Shown here: positions 17,280 to 24,826 of the stretch, one piece after another | Numbering within the stretch: position 1 is the stretch's first letter | How the letters are laid out: each line of letters opens with the position of its first letter | NCBI GenBank assembly: GCA_036804525.1 | Contig: DAIRSE010000011.1 | Location: 1-56,609 of the forward strand | DNA: 56,609 nt | Reading direction: 5' to 3' | DNA from: JBFLVT01 sp036804525 | GTDB taxonomy: Bacteria; Bacillota; Desulfotomaculia; Desulfotomaculales; JASEER01 | Program-made: the position numbers and the translations under genes | Notes under the pieces: model-generated | The model's input: only the letters and a program-made list of their open reading frames with translations | What the model was told of the DNA's origin: nothing | Databases searched by the model: none

Positions 17280-17639
17280 TTACCAGGGATGTGTCCCTAC
17301 CACCACTTCTTTCCCGAATTTCGCCTTCAGCTTGGCGGAAAGCTCCTGCAGGTCGATGGGGCACTTCGCGGTCGACGTCGCCTTGACCATACAGGCTCCG
17401 AGATGGATGACGTCAAAGTCCCGGTCATAGACCTTGGCCAGGTCCGAAATGAGGGCCACCTTGGGCAGGACCAGTCCGGGGCAGTCTCCGCAGTCGCCCA
17501 TGGCTACGACGTCCAGGTCCTCGTCACGGTAACGGGCGAACTCGCCCTGCCTTTCCCGCATCGCCTTGAAACATTTCATGCACGACACGCAGGTCACGTC
17601 CTTGATCTTCTTACAGGAAACGATAATAATCCGGGCCAT
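17280..17639 (-). CDS. CGGC-domain protein
   Basis: A 119-residue protein of the CGGC domain family, whose members have conserved Cys residues thought to bind metal. Visible are ARIIIVSCKKIKD, the clustered Cys in DVTCVSCMKCF near residue 15, and GDCGDCPG in place of the canonical CGGC. Near the end is HLGACMV. The frame opens at 17687, but GGGAGGAG lies just before ATG 17639. It is convergent with the NifX-like gene and divergent from the DUF5320 operon, and a TATG-type site stands in its own upstream region. Function is unproven; redox or metal handling is inference. Confidence 0.8.
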   Translation of the reverse strand: MARIIIVSCKKIKDVTCVSCMKCFKAMRERQGEFARYRDEDLDVVAMGDCGDCPGLVLPKVALISDLAKVYDRDFDVIHLGACMVKATSTAKCPIDLQELSAKLKAKFGKEVVVGTHPW

Positions 17640-17683
17640 CGAACTCCTCCCCTCTGTTGATAATTCTTGATGATTCCAAAATA

Positions 17684-17696
17684 GCATATGCCATTA
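17684..17696 (-). promoter_or_regulatory. TATG-type operator-like site upstream of the CGGC gene
   Basis: GCATATGC with flanking TATGCCATTA, one mismatch from TATG-N2-CATA, lies 45 bp upstream of the CGGC start. It matches the pair at 16729-16780. Confidence 0.4.
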
Positions 17697-17781
17697 ATTG
17701 CCGCAAGACATCTGCTCCCGGCGATGTTCACGGGATAGTCTATCGTTTGTCCTTTTGCAATAGGTTTCCTTTACGTGGTTA

Positions 17782-17832
17782 TTGACATTTGCTCATAATA
17801 GGATTTAGAATGGTAGTGAACATATGATCATA
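17782..17832 (+). promoter_or_regulatory. Promoter with paired TATG-N2-CATA sites for the MinD-ferredoxin operon
   Basis: TTGACA (17782-17787), then TAGAAT (17806-17811) at 18 bases. One site, TTTGCTCATA (17788-17797), abuts the -35. A perfect site, TATGATCATA (17823-17832), covers the transcription start. Centre spacing is 35 bp, against 36 at the NifX promoter. Confidence 0.65.
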
Positions 17833-17863
17833 AAGCTATAGCTGTCGGGGGAGGTGAAAGGCG

Positions 17864-18109
17864 ATGCCTCAAGGAGACGGAGCAGGCCCACGCGGCCAGG
17901 GTCGGGGAACGGGCCAGGGCCGCGGTCCCTGCGGCGGGGCCGGGAAGGACCGTGTTCCAGACGACCGTAAGTGGGACGGCCAGATTCACGGCGTAAGATG
18001 CGTCGGTGCCGGCCGGGGTCGCGGAGCAGGATGCAGTAGCGGCATAGGTCAAGGCCGTGATCCATTTCAAGGTCGCGGACAGGGAAGACGGGCCGGGCGT
18101 CGAGCGTAA
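17864..18109 (+). CDS. Gly/Arg-rich small protein, DUF5320-like
   Basis: An 81-residue protein that starts MPQGDGAGPRGQG, the N-terminal pattern of DUF5320 and related small proteins found beside NifX and MinD-ferredoxin genes. It is about one third Gly and one fifth Arg, has three Cys (CGG, RCVG, GCSS), and no predicted helix or membrane segment. Its ribosome site GGGGGAGGTGA is strong, which argues that it is real. It is the first gene of the operon and is followed after 46 bp by a second DUF5320-like gene. Function is unknown. Confidence 0.65.
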   Translation: MPQGDGAGPRGQGRGTGQGRGPCGGAGKDRVPDDRKWDGQIHGVRCVGAGRGRGAGCSSGIGQGRDPFQGRGQGRRAGRRA

Positions 18110-18155
18110 AGCTGATATGCTGGTCCGGCAATAACTCTTTTGGAGGGATAAGTTT

Positions 18156-18512
18156 ATGCCTGCTGGAGATCGGACTGGTCCCTTTGGAGCGGGACCGCGC
18201 ACGGGACGAGGGCTTGGTTTCTGTAGCGGCGCCGCCGCACCCGGCTACACCGCCCCCGGATTCGGCCGGGGCGGACGCTTCGGCGCCTGGGGTTTCGGCA
18301 GTTGCCGGGGTGGCCGCGGCTGGCGCTACTGGTTCGGCGGGCCAGGATGGGGCCGCGCGTACGCCTGGGGCCTACCCTACGGTCCGGTGACCCGCGAGGA
18401 TGAGATTGAAACTCTCTCCGCCCAGGCCACCGAACTGGAGAAAGCCTTGAAGGACGTTAGGGGACGTCTGGACGCCCTGCGGCGCGAAAAGAGCCGGGAC
18501 GAGAATGAGTAA
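18156..18512 (+). CDS. DUF5320-family protein with C-terminal coiled coil
   Basis: A 118-residue protein starting MPAGDRTGPFGAGPRTGRG, the DUF5320 hallmark. A Gly/Trp/Arg-rich middle with two Cys follows, then a charged helix (residues 85-112, EIETLSAQATELEKALKDV) likely to form a coiled coil. It overlaps the next gene by eight bases. The family is common in anaerobes beside MinD-ferredoxin ATPases. Function is unknown; a scaffold or metal-binding partner is only inference. Confidence 0.75.
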   Translation: MPAGDRTGPFGAGPRTGRGLGFCSGAAAPGYTAPGFGRGGRFGAWGFGSCRGGRGWRYWFGGPGWGRAYAWGLPYGPVTREDEIETLSAQATELEKALKDVRGRLDALRREKSRDENE

Positions 18513-19362
18513 ACCGTTGGCGGTGGCCGTGGCCAGCGGCAAGGGCGGCACCGGGAAAACCACCGTGGCCGTGAACCTTGCCTACGTACTGGGGCGGCAG
18601 GGCCACCCGGTCTTCTATGTAGACTGCGATGTCGAGGAGCCCAACGGCCACCTTTTTCTCCACCCGGAACTGGCGGATGAGAAGACCGTGACGGTTCCCG
18701 TTCCGGAGATCGACGCAGACCGTTGCGTCCACTGCGGGCTCTGCGCCCAGATCTGCCGGTACGGGGCGATCGCGCCGGTAGGGGATATCGTCCTGACCTT
18801 TTCCGCGATGTGTCACGGTTGCGGGGGGTGTTTCCTGATCTGTCCCGCCGGGGCGATTTCCAAAGGTGAGCGCCTGATCGGGGTTGTAGAGAAAGGACAG
18901 GCCGGGCCGGTGGGCTTTATCCACGGTCGGCTCCGCGTGGGGGAGGCGATGAGCCCTCCATTGATCAAGACGGTCCGGCGGGCGGCAGGTGGGGGCGCCG
19001 TGCAGGTCATCGATGTTCCTCCGGGAACCTCCTGCCCGGTGATCACCGCCATCCGAGGGGTGGACTTCGTGGTTCTGGTGACCGAGCCGACGCCTTTCGG
19101 ATTGCACGACCTGGGCTTGGCTCTCGACATGGTGCGGGAGCTGGGCCTACCCCATGCGGTTGTTGTGAACCGGACGGATGAAGACAACGACAGCGTCCGG
19201 GAGTTTTGCCGGCAAAGGCAAGTACAAATCCTGGCTGAAATCCCAGACGACCGGCGGGTGGCGGAGGCTTACTCCCGCGGGGAAATGGCGGCAAGCATTT
19301 CCGGTTACACGGAGCGGTTTGAGGCACTCTTCGCAGCCGTGAAGAGGATGGTGGTCCGGTGA
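18505..19362 (+). CDS. MinD/Mrp-superfamily ATPase with inserted 2[4Fe-4S] ferredoxin domain (first copy)
   Basis: A 285-residue P-loop protein. The deviant Walker A SGKGGTGKTT lies at residues 12-21. A ferredoxin domain is inserted at about 73-118 with two CxxCxxCxxxC sets (CVHCGLCAQIC and CHGCGGCFLIC). The ATPase fold resumes with DVPPGTSCPV and TEPTPFGLHDL. Relatives of Mrp/NBP35 carry or insert Fe-S clusters, so an ATP-driven cluster or metallocofactor role with the NifX-like proteins is likely but unproven. It overlaps both neighbours by a few bases. Confidence 0.88.
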   Translation: MSKPLAVAVASGKGGTGKTTVAVNLAYVLGRQGHPVFYVDCDVEEPNGHLFLHPELADEKTVTVPVPEIDADRCVHCGLCAQICRYGAIAPVGDIVLTFSAMCHGCGGCFLICPAGAISKGERLIGVVEKGQAGPVGFIHGRLRVGEAMSPPLIKTVRRAAGGGAVQVIDVPPGTSCPVITAIRGVDFVVLVTEPTPFGLHDLGLALDMVRELGLPHAVVVNRTDEDNDSVREFCRQRQVQILAEIPDDRRVAEAYSRGEMAASISGYTERFEALFAAVKRMVVR

Positions 19363-20321
19363 AAAAATTGACTGTGGTCAATGCGGATCAGGTACGCAGG
19401 ATGCAGGAGGAACCGCCTACCGGCCACGGTCCGGTCCGAGAGGTAGTGGTTGTCAGCGGCAAAGGGGGAACCGGCAAGACGAGTATCGTCGCTTCTTTTG
19501 CTGCCTTGGCCGGGAACCCCGTTCTGGTCGACTGCGATGTGGACGCCGCCGACCTACACCTCGTCATGAACCCCGAGGTCCGAGAGTCCGGTGAGTTCAG
19601 CGGGGGTAAGATCGCCCGCGTCGAAAAGGAACTCTGTAACGGCTGTGGCAAATGCTATGAGCTTTGTCGCTTTGAGGCCATCGTCCCGCAGGATGGACCA
19701 CCCGTAAAATACGCCGTCGACCACCTGATGTGCGAAGGCTGTGGTGTATGCGCCTACTTCTGCCCGGAAAAGGCGATTGCTTTCGAGGACGCCGTCAACG
19801 GCCGCTGGTACGTGTCGGCTACGCGCTTTGGCCCGATGGTCCATGCGCAGCTGGGTATTGCGGAAGAAAACTCGGGCAAGCTGGTCAGCTTTTTACGAAA
19901 AAAGGCGCGTGAACTCGCCGAAAAGGAAGGACGATCTTTGATTCTCGTTGATGGGCCGCCCGGTATCGGCTGCCCGGTCATCGCCTCCATGGGCAGCGCC
20001 GACCTGCTGGTACTGGTCACCGAGCCGACCGTTTCAGGGGAGCACGATGTGGCACGGGTGGTCGAGCTCGCCGATCATTTCGGTGTGCCGGCTGTCGTCT
20101 GCATCAACAAGGCCGATTTGAACAACGAGGTGAGTGACCGCATTACTGAATGGGCCCGTCAGCGAGGGCTGCAAGTGGCGGGACGCGTGCGCTACGATAA
20201 GGTCTTCACCCGGGCGCAGGTGAAACGCAGCACGGTAATCGAAAGTGCCGACGGGGGTCCGGCGGAAGACATCCAAAACGTCTGGGAACAGATACTAAAC
20301 ACTTTGACTGGATCATGTTGA
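19359..20321 (+). CDS. MinD/Mrp-superfamily ATPase with inserted 2[4Fe-4S] ferredoxin domain (second copy)
   Basis: A 320-residue paralogue of the preceding gene, starting at GTG 19359 inside it. An N-terminal extension of about 28 residues precedes SGKGGTGKTS. The ferredoxin insert has CNGCGKCYELC and CEGCGVCAYFC. DGPPGIGCPV and TEPTVSGEHD complete the nucleotide site. These ATPases usually occur as such tandem pairs and may act as a heterodimer. A GC-rich hairpin (20322-20350) follows, before the second NifX-like gene. Confidence 0.88.
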   Translation: MKKLTVVNADQVRRMQEEPPTGHGPVREVVVVSGKGGTGKTSIVASFAALAGNPVLVDCDVDAADLHLVMNPEVRESGEFSGGKIARVEKELCNGCGKCYELCRFEAIVPQDGPPVKYAVDHLMCEGCGVCAYFCPEKAIAFEDAVNGRWYVSATRFGPMVHAQLGIAEENSGKLVSFLRKKARELAEKEGRSLILVDGPPGIGCPVIASMGSADLLVLVTEPTVSGEHDVARVVELADHFGVPAVVCINKADLNNEVSDRITEWARQRGLQVAGRVRYDKVFTRAQVKRSTVIESADGGPAEDIQNVWEQILNTLTGSC

Positions 20322-20392
20322 GGCCTCCGGGGTGGGCGCCGGAGACCTATCTTGGTTTTGATTGAGCATTAACCTTCAAGGAGGTGCGACAA

Positions 20393-20755
20393 ATGCGCGT
20401 CGCCGTATCGGCCACCGGCCCGCGGTTGACGGACCGGGTCGACCCGCGGTTTGGCCGTTGCGCCTGCTTCGTTATTTACGACACGGAGAGCGGGAAGGTG
20501 GAATTCCTGGACAACAGCGCCGCCGCGAGCGGAGGGGGTGCGGGAGTGCAGGCAAGCCAGGCCGTCGCCGGTGCCGGAGTCGGGGCCGTGCTCACGGGCA
20601 GCCTCGGGCCCAATGCCTGGCGGGTGCTGGAAGCAGCCGGGATCAAGTGTTACACCGGCTGCACGGGTACGGTGGAAGAGGCTGTCAGGCTATTCACCGC
20701 CGGGAGCCTGAAACCGGCATCCGGGGCCACCGTAAAAGCACATCACGGGCAGTAG
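20393..20755 (+). CDS. NifX/NifB-type cofactor-binding family protein (second copy)
   Basis: A 120-residue protein, MRVAVSATGP at the start, with DPRFGRCACFVIYD, then VLTGSLGPNAWRVLEAAGIKCYTG. It belongs to the same family as 16801-17193 but lacks the His-rich tail, and has a short AHHGQ end. AAGGAGG at 20379-20385 selects ATG 20393 rather than the earlier GTG, which lies inside that site. It ends the cluster begun at 17864. Confidence 0.85.
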   Translation: MRVAVSATGPRLTDRVDPRFGRCACFVIYDTESGKVEFLDNSAAASGGGAGVQASQAVAGAGVGAVLTGSLGPNAWRVLEAAGIKCYTGCTGTVEEAVRLFTAGSLKPASGATVKAHHGQ

Positions 20756-20825
20756 AAAGCGGTCAGCCCTGTTTGCGCTTTGTATAGGAATCACTGGCGA
20801 AGAAGTCTTCATCGTTTGCCGGGTG

Positions 20826-20856
20826 TACCGGGCGGCCAGGCCGGTTTCTTTCTTTG
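20826..20856 (+). terminator. Terminator closing the MinD-ferredoxin operon
   Basis: ACCGG (20826-20830) pairs with CCGGT (20841-20845), with a further GC pair inside, then TTTCTTTCTTT. Confidence 0.55.
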
Positions 20857-20956
20857 TGACTGTCCTTAAGCCTCAAGACACTGTCAGTTACAGGGGGCTG
20901 CGTTGCGCCGTGTCGAATTATCTGTTATGATTAGGGCTTAAAGGAAGGTGTTTCCT

Positions 20957-21379
20957 GTGGATGAGCGTGGGCCGCACATGTGCTTCGCCTGCAGCCCGGA
21001 CAACCCTATCGGGCTGAAACTGCAGTTTGAAGATGACGGCGATGTCCTGCGTACTTCATTTACACCGGGTGAAGAGCATCAGGGCTGGATCGATGTGGTC
21101 CACGGCGGGCTGATTGCGACCGTCCTCGATGAGGCGATGGCCCAATGGTGCTGGCGCCGGGGGATGGCGGCGATGACCGCCGAGATTACGGTACGCTTCC
21201 GCAAGGGGGTACCGGTTAACCGGACGATCCTTGTTACGGCGCGCCTGCTGCAGGAGAAGGGACGCCTCGTGGAACTGGCGGCCGAGGCCCGGCTGGACGA
21301 CGGTGAGCTTGCGGCGCAGGCGACGGCGAAGTTCATCCGCACCCCTGCCGCCCTGGCCGGCAGACTGGACGGTGGGTAG
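20957..21379 (+). CDS. PaaI-type hotdog-fold thioesterase
   Basis: A 140-residue single-domain hotdog protein likely to hydrolyse acyl-CoA thioesters. CFACSPDNPIGLKL is the N-terminal pattern of this subgroup; HGGLIATVLDEAMAQ is the PaaI-like active-site helix with the catalytic acid; AEITVRFRKGVPV forms the long strand. The frame is open from 20948, but AAGGAAGG at 20941-20948 favours GTG 20957. The sequence GTGTCGAATTAT (20910-20921) resembles a sigma-H -10 or a Spo0A box, though a matching -35 is weak. The substrate cannot be told. Confidence 0.8.
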   Translation: MDERGPHMCFACSPDNPIGLKLQFEDDGDVLRTSFTPGEEHQGWIDVVHGGLIATVLDEAMAQWCWRRGMAAMTAEITVRFRKGVPVNRTILVTARLLQEKGRLVELAAEARLDDGELAAQATAKFIRTPAALAGRLDGG

Positions 21380-21512
21380 CGGCGGACAGGCCGAGGCGTG
21401 GGGTTCTGTGAGTGCGAAGGGAACCGGTATTTCCCCTGGCGACTTTTTCCAGGGACGCCTCTTTCCGGTGAGCTTGCAGGAAAACACGTTCTTACTGGGA
21501 GGCCTTTTCCAC

Positions 21513-23657
21513 GTGGACTGTCTAGATCTTATGGAACCGGCGGGGTTGCGGAAAGTACTGGAGAACCTCGCTGCGGTTACAGGGATGGCCATGGCCTTGG
21601 TCGATGAGCGGGGCCGGTTGCTCGGCGGGAAAAACAACTTACCCCTATGCTCGTTGATTAACGGCACGCACGAGGGACGGCTCGCGTGCGAAGCCTTCCG
21701 CATAGGGCTTGCGCAGGCCGCGCTTGGTTCAGGGCGGGTGGAAAAACAGGTGTGTCACGCGGGGCTGGTTTACCTTGCCGCCCCGGTCGCCGTAACGGAC
21801 AATGCAGCCGTGGTACTGCTGGGCGGCAACGTAGCCCTGCGACCGCCGGCGGAGGAGGCGCTGGTACGGCTGGCCCGGGAAACGGGCCTTGACCTGGGGA
21901 AACTCCAGGCGGCAGCCGGAGTGATACCCGTCTGGCCGGAAGAACGGCTCCGGGCTGCCATGGCGTTGGTACAGACGGCAACGGACACCGTGGGCCGGCT
22001 GCTGTACGCCAGGCAGGAACTTCAGAGGAAGGTGGAAGAGCTTACCGCTCTTTTTGAATTCACCCGGAAGGTCTCCGGCAGTCTCCAGGTGACCGAAGTG
22101 GCGCGGCAGGCCCTGGAAGCGGTACTGGGGTTGACCGGGGCCACCAGCGGGTCGGTGGTAATGCTGAATGAGGTGATGCCGGGGGTCACGGTAGGCGAAA
22201 CGGCGGCTACCCTGGCGTCCTGCAACGAGTTTCGGGTCGTGCCTGCAGGCGAAATAGTGGCCGTCGTTGAGCGCGAGGCCCGCGCCGCACATTTTGACAG
22301 CCGACCCGAAGGCAGAACGCCTGAAGAAAGGCGGCCAGCTGTAGCCATTCCCCTTACGGTCGGGGGTAAGGTAACGGGCGTACTGACCATAGCAGGCAGG
22401 CCGGAAGGTGCACGCTTCACCAAAGACGAGACCGTTTTTTTAACTACCCTGGGCACCAGCTTGGGGTTGGCGCTGGAAAACGCCCGCCTGTTTCGCCAGC
22501 TGCAGGCAAGGGCGACCATGCTGGAACGGTTAATCGAAGTAGGGCAGGTGGTATCGAGCAGCCTCGATGTGGATCTGGTACTTGAGTCGGCTTTGGCGAA
22601 TGTCAGGGACGTGTTAGGCGCACAATGGTGTGCGCTGCGGTTGCTTGACGAGGAGACGGGCGAGCTGGTGCTTAAGGCCAGCCTGGGCATGAGCGCGGAG
22701 CTCCAGGCCAGGGCGGGCCGGATCCGGCCGGACGATACCTTGCTGGGCAAGGTGCTCCAGACAGGAGAACCTGTCGTAATAGGAGATCTGACCGCCGGCG
22801 GAATCGGGCCGCACATGCCCTACTACGCGGCCGAGATGCAGGCCGTGGCCGTTGTACCGGTAAAGGTGGGCGGAAAGATTCTGGGCACATTGAAGGTTTA
22901 CTCCCCCGTGCCGCGGCGCTGGAGTGAAGAAGAGGTCGGTTACCTGGCGATTATCGCAAGCCAGACCGGCTTGGCGCTGGAGAACGCCCGTCTTTACTCG
23001 TCGCTGCAGGAATACTATTCGAGTACCGTGCAGGCGCTGGCGGCAGCGCTGGATGCCAAGGACGTTTACACGCGGGGCCATTCCGTGCGCGTGGCGAAGT
23101 GGGCGCGGGCATGTGCCCGCATGCTGGGACTTGGCGCCGGAGAACAGGAGCAGGTCTACCTAGCCGGGCTTTTACACGATCTGGGCAAGATCGGCGTGCG
23201 GGAGAGTATTCTGCTTAAGCCGGGGCCTCTCACTGCGGAAGAGAGAAAGGAGATGCAGAGCCATCCCGGGGTGGGGGCCAGGATCCTGGAGCCGGCCAAA
23301 TTCCCGGATGCAGTCATTGCGGCCGTACGGCACCACCACGAGGACTATGACGGCGGCGGTTATCCTGACGGCCTGGCGGGAGAAGAGATTCCTCTCCTGG
23401 CGCGCATCATCCGTGTGGCTGATACTTACGATGCCATGATGTCCGCCAGGCCTTACCGGCAGGCCCTTACTCCCCGGCAGGCGCGGGAGGAATTGCGACG
23501 ATGGGCAGGCCGGCAGTTTGACCCGCGTGTGGTGGAGGCCTTCCTACAGCTACCCGGCAAGGAGATAGAAGATATTGCTGGCGTAGAGGACTGTGGTAAC
23601 GCTACTGGCGGAGGGGACGGTAGTCACGTGCTGCCCGGGTGGAGGAGCAGGATGTGA
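21513..23657 (+). CDS. PocR-GAF-GAF-HD-GYP signalling protein
   Basis: About 714 residues. An N-terminal PocR ligand-sensing domain (about 1-150) has conserved Cys in PLCSLI, LACEAF and QVCHAGLVYLAAPV. Two GAF domains follow (about 185-345 and 365-510). The C-terminal HD-GYP domain has DVYTRGHSVRVAKWA, GLLHDLGKIG, HHHEDYDGGGYPDGL and RIIRVADTYDAM. HD-GYP proteins degrade cyclic di-GMP; PocR domains were first seen in the propanediol/cobalamin regulator and may sense small hydrocarbons. The frame is open from 21231 inside the thioesterase. GTG 21513 has GGGAGG ten bases upstream and begins right at the PocR domain, so I prefer it. Confidence 0.82.
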   Translation: MDCLDLMEPAGLRKVLENLAAVTGMAMALVDERGRLLGGKNNLPLCSLINGTHEGRLACEAFRIGLAQAALGSGRVEKQVCHAGLVYLAAPVAVTDNAAVVLLGGNVALRPPAEEALVRLARETGLDLGKLQAAAGVIPVWPEERLRAAMALVQTATDTVGRLLYARQELQRKVEELTALFEFTRKVSGSLQVTEVARQALEAVLGLTGATSGSVVMLNEVMPGVTVGETAATLASCNEFRVVPAGEIVAVVEREARAAHFDSRPEGRTPEERRPAVAIPLTVGGKVTGVLTIAGRPEGARFTKDETVFLTTLGTSLGLALENARLFRQLQARATMLERLIEVGQVVSSSLDVDLVLESALANVRDVLGAQWCALRLLDEETGELVLKASLGMSAELQARAGRIRPDDTLLGKVLQTGEPVVIGDLTAGGIGPHMPYYAAEMQAVAVVPVKVGGKILGTLKVYSPVPRRWSEEEVGYLAIIASQTGLALENARLYSSLQEYYSSTVQALAAALDAKDVYTRGHSVRVAKWARACARMLGLGAGEQEQVYLAGLLHDLGKIGVRESILLKPGPLTAEERKEMQSHPGVGARILEPAKFPDAVIAAVRHHHEDYDGGGYPDGLAGEEIPLLARIIRVADTYDAMMSARPYRQALTPRQAREELRRWAGRQFDPRVVEAFLQLPGKEIEDIAGVEDCGNATGGGDGSHVLPGWRSRM

Positions 23658-23761
23658 CCGTGTTCCAGCCGGGAGCGGGTATCGCAGGGAATGACGGGCA
23701 ATACTGATTAAGGAGCGCCTGCGTGAGGTCCGATGTTTGTTTGAAAGGAGACTCTGACAGG

Positions 23762-24313
23762 GTGCAAAGGGAGGCAGCTCTGGATCTGCTCAAAGCGAAT
23801 TTAAAGAACAAGAACCTGTTTAACCACTGCTTGGCCGTGGAAGCCGTGATGCGGCGTCTGGCGCGTCATTTCGGCGAGGACGAGGAACTGTGGGGCCTGG
23901 CAGGCCTGCTCCACGATATCGATTATGAGTACACAAAGGACAACTGGGACCTGCACAGCATCGAGGGAGCACGGATCCTGGAGGAGAAAGGCCTGCCGAC
24001 TGCCGTGGTCTATGCGGTCAAGGTGCACAACGAACGGCACGGCCTGCCGCGCCTAAGCCTGCTGGACAAGGCCCTGTATGCCACCGACCCGCTTACCGGT
24101 TTTATCGTCGCCGGAGCGCTGATCCGGCCGGAGAAGAAACTGGAAGCCGTGGATGTTCCCTTCCTGCTTAACCGCTTTAAGGAGAAGGCTTTTGCCCGCG
24201 GCGCAAACCGCGAAACAATGCTTACCTGCCAGGATATCGGCCTGTCGCTGGAAGAGTTCGTAGGTCTCGGACTTGAAGCCATGAAGTCTATAGCCCGAGA
24301 TATCGGGCTATAG
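23762..24313 (+). CDS. HD-domain phosphohydrolase (HDIG type)
   Basis: A protein of about 183 residues with an HD domain: NHCLAVEAVMRRLA, GLAGLLHDIDYE (the HD pair), VKVHNERHG and LLDKALYATDPLTGFIVA. It probably cleaves a phosphodiester or a nucleotide phosphate; no partner domain is present. GTG 23723 also has a ribosome site, but GTG 23762 follows AAAGGAG by 11 bases and starts where relatives usually start (QREAALDLLKANLKN). The last codons lie inside a perfect 15-bp inverted repeat. Confidence 0.75.
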   Translation: MQREAALDLLKANLKNKNLFNHCLAVEAVMRRLARHFGEDEELWGLAGLLHDIDYEYTKDNWDLHSIEGARILEEKGLPTAVVYAVKVHNERHGLPRLSLLDKALYATDPLTGFIVAGALIRPEKKLEAVDVPFLLNRFKEKAFARGANRETMLTCQDIGLSLEEFVGLGLEAMKSIARDIGL

Positions 24314-24317
24314 ACTT
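24284..24317. repeat. Perfect 15-bp inverted repeat over the HD-gene stop codon
   Basis: AAGTCTATAGCCCGA (24284-24298) and its exact complement TCGGGCTATAGACTT (24303-24317) flank GATA. The stop TAG at 24311-24313 is in the right arm. There is no T-tract after it. It may be a 3'-end-stabilising hairpin or a DNA site. Confidence 0.85.
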
Positions 24318-24447
24318 CGGCATTAGTCGCTAAGCATCAGGCATTAGGATGCGGTTTAGGCCGGATATGTCCTGGTGTATGCCCTTATTGTCCCCAAAGC
24401 GTAGCGCTTAATGTCCGGTGCTACTAACACAAATTGCCATAGGTATA

Positions 24448-24477
24448 TTGACCTGTGAAGAGTGGCATACCTATAAT
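24448..24477 (+). promoter_or_regulatory. Sigma-A promoter for a short transcript
   Basis: TTGACC (24448-24453), an 18-base spacer and a perfect TATAAT (24472-24477). No gene with a ribosome site follows before the terminator at 24541-24574. Confidence 0.75.
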
Positions 24478-24483
24478 AAAACA

Positions 24484-24574
24484 AAAGGAATGCTAAATGC
24501 GGAGTTGGTACCCCACCTTACCGGGGTGTTTCAGTTGCGGCCCAGAAGATGTTGCGACCATCTTCTGGGTTTTA
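24484..24574 (+). ncRNA. Candidate small RNA, about 90 nt, convergent with a 29-residue peptide gene
   Basis: Bounded by the promoter 24448-24477 and a strong terminator. A first hairpin is ACCCC/GGGGT (about 24520-24537). The terminator is CCCAGAAGATG (24541-24551) with CATCTTCTGGG (24559-24569), then TTTT. No supported open frame lies inside. Its 3' end is two bases from the stop codon of the opposing peptide gene, so it would pair with that gene's 3' untranslated region. This is the txpA/ratA and bsrG/SR4 type of layout. The antisense role is inference. Confidence 0.55.
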
Positions 24575-24576
24575 AC

Positions 24577-24666
24577 TTACTTCACTGCCGGCTTAATGAG
24601 GTGGATTACCACCAGCACGGCCATCAGTACCAAGCCTATCAAGGATAGTACTTCGGACATCGCCAT
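24577..24666 (-). CDS. 29-residue single-pass membrane peptide, possible type I toxin
   Basis: The peptide reads MAMSEVLSLIGLVLMAVLVV followed by IHLIKPAVK: one hydrophobic helix with a basic C-terminus. The minus-strand ATG 24666 is preceded by AAGGGGGGG at the right distance. Upstream on the same strand is TGCTAGAAT (extended -10, TAGAAT at 24758-24753). The size, the xEVLSLxxL start and the charged end resemble holin-like or TxpA-type toxins. It could equally be an unrelated small membrane protein, as KdpF is. It faces the candidate RNA at 24484-24574. Confidence 0.55.
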   Translation of the reverse strand: MAMSEVLSLIGLVLMAVLVVIHLIKPAVK

Positions 24667-24826
24667 GGTCCCACCCCCCCTTCAAAGAGATTTGCAACGC
24701 ATAGTACAAAACCCCCGGAAGGCGGGACGCGCATCAGCATTCCTCGGCACGTATTCTAGCATATTCTGCCATATTTGAACAGGCGTGAGTATTTTGTCAG
24801 TCAGTAGTAAGGAAGAAAGGACAGTA

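Noticed and set aside
17106..17660. 184-codon plus-strand frame over the CGGC gene
   Set aside because: It overlaps the end of the NifX-like gene and the whole CGGC gene in antisense and has no family.
16721..17840. CRISPR-like repeat from the recurring CATATG words
   Set aside because: The copies are few, irregularly spaced and fall in promoter positions. They behave as operators, not an array.
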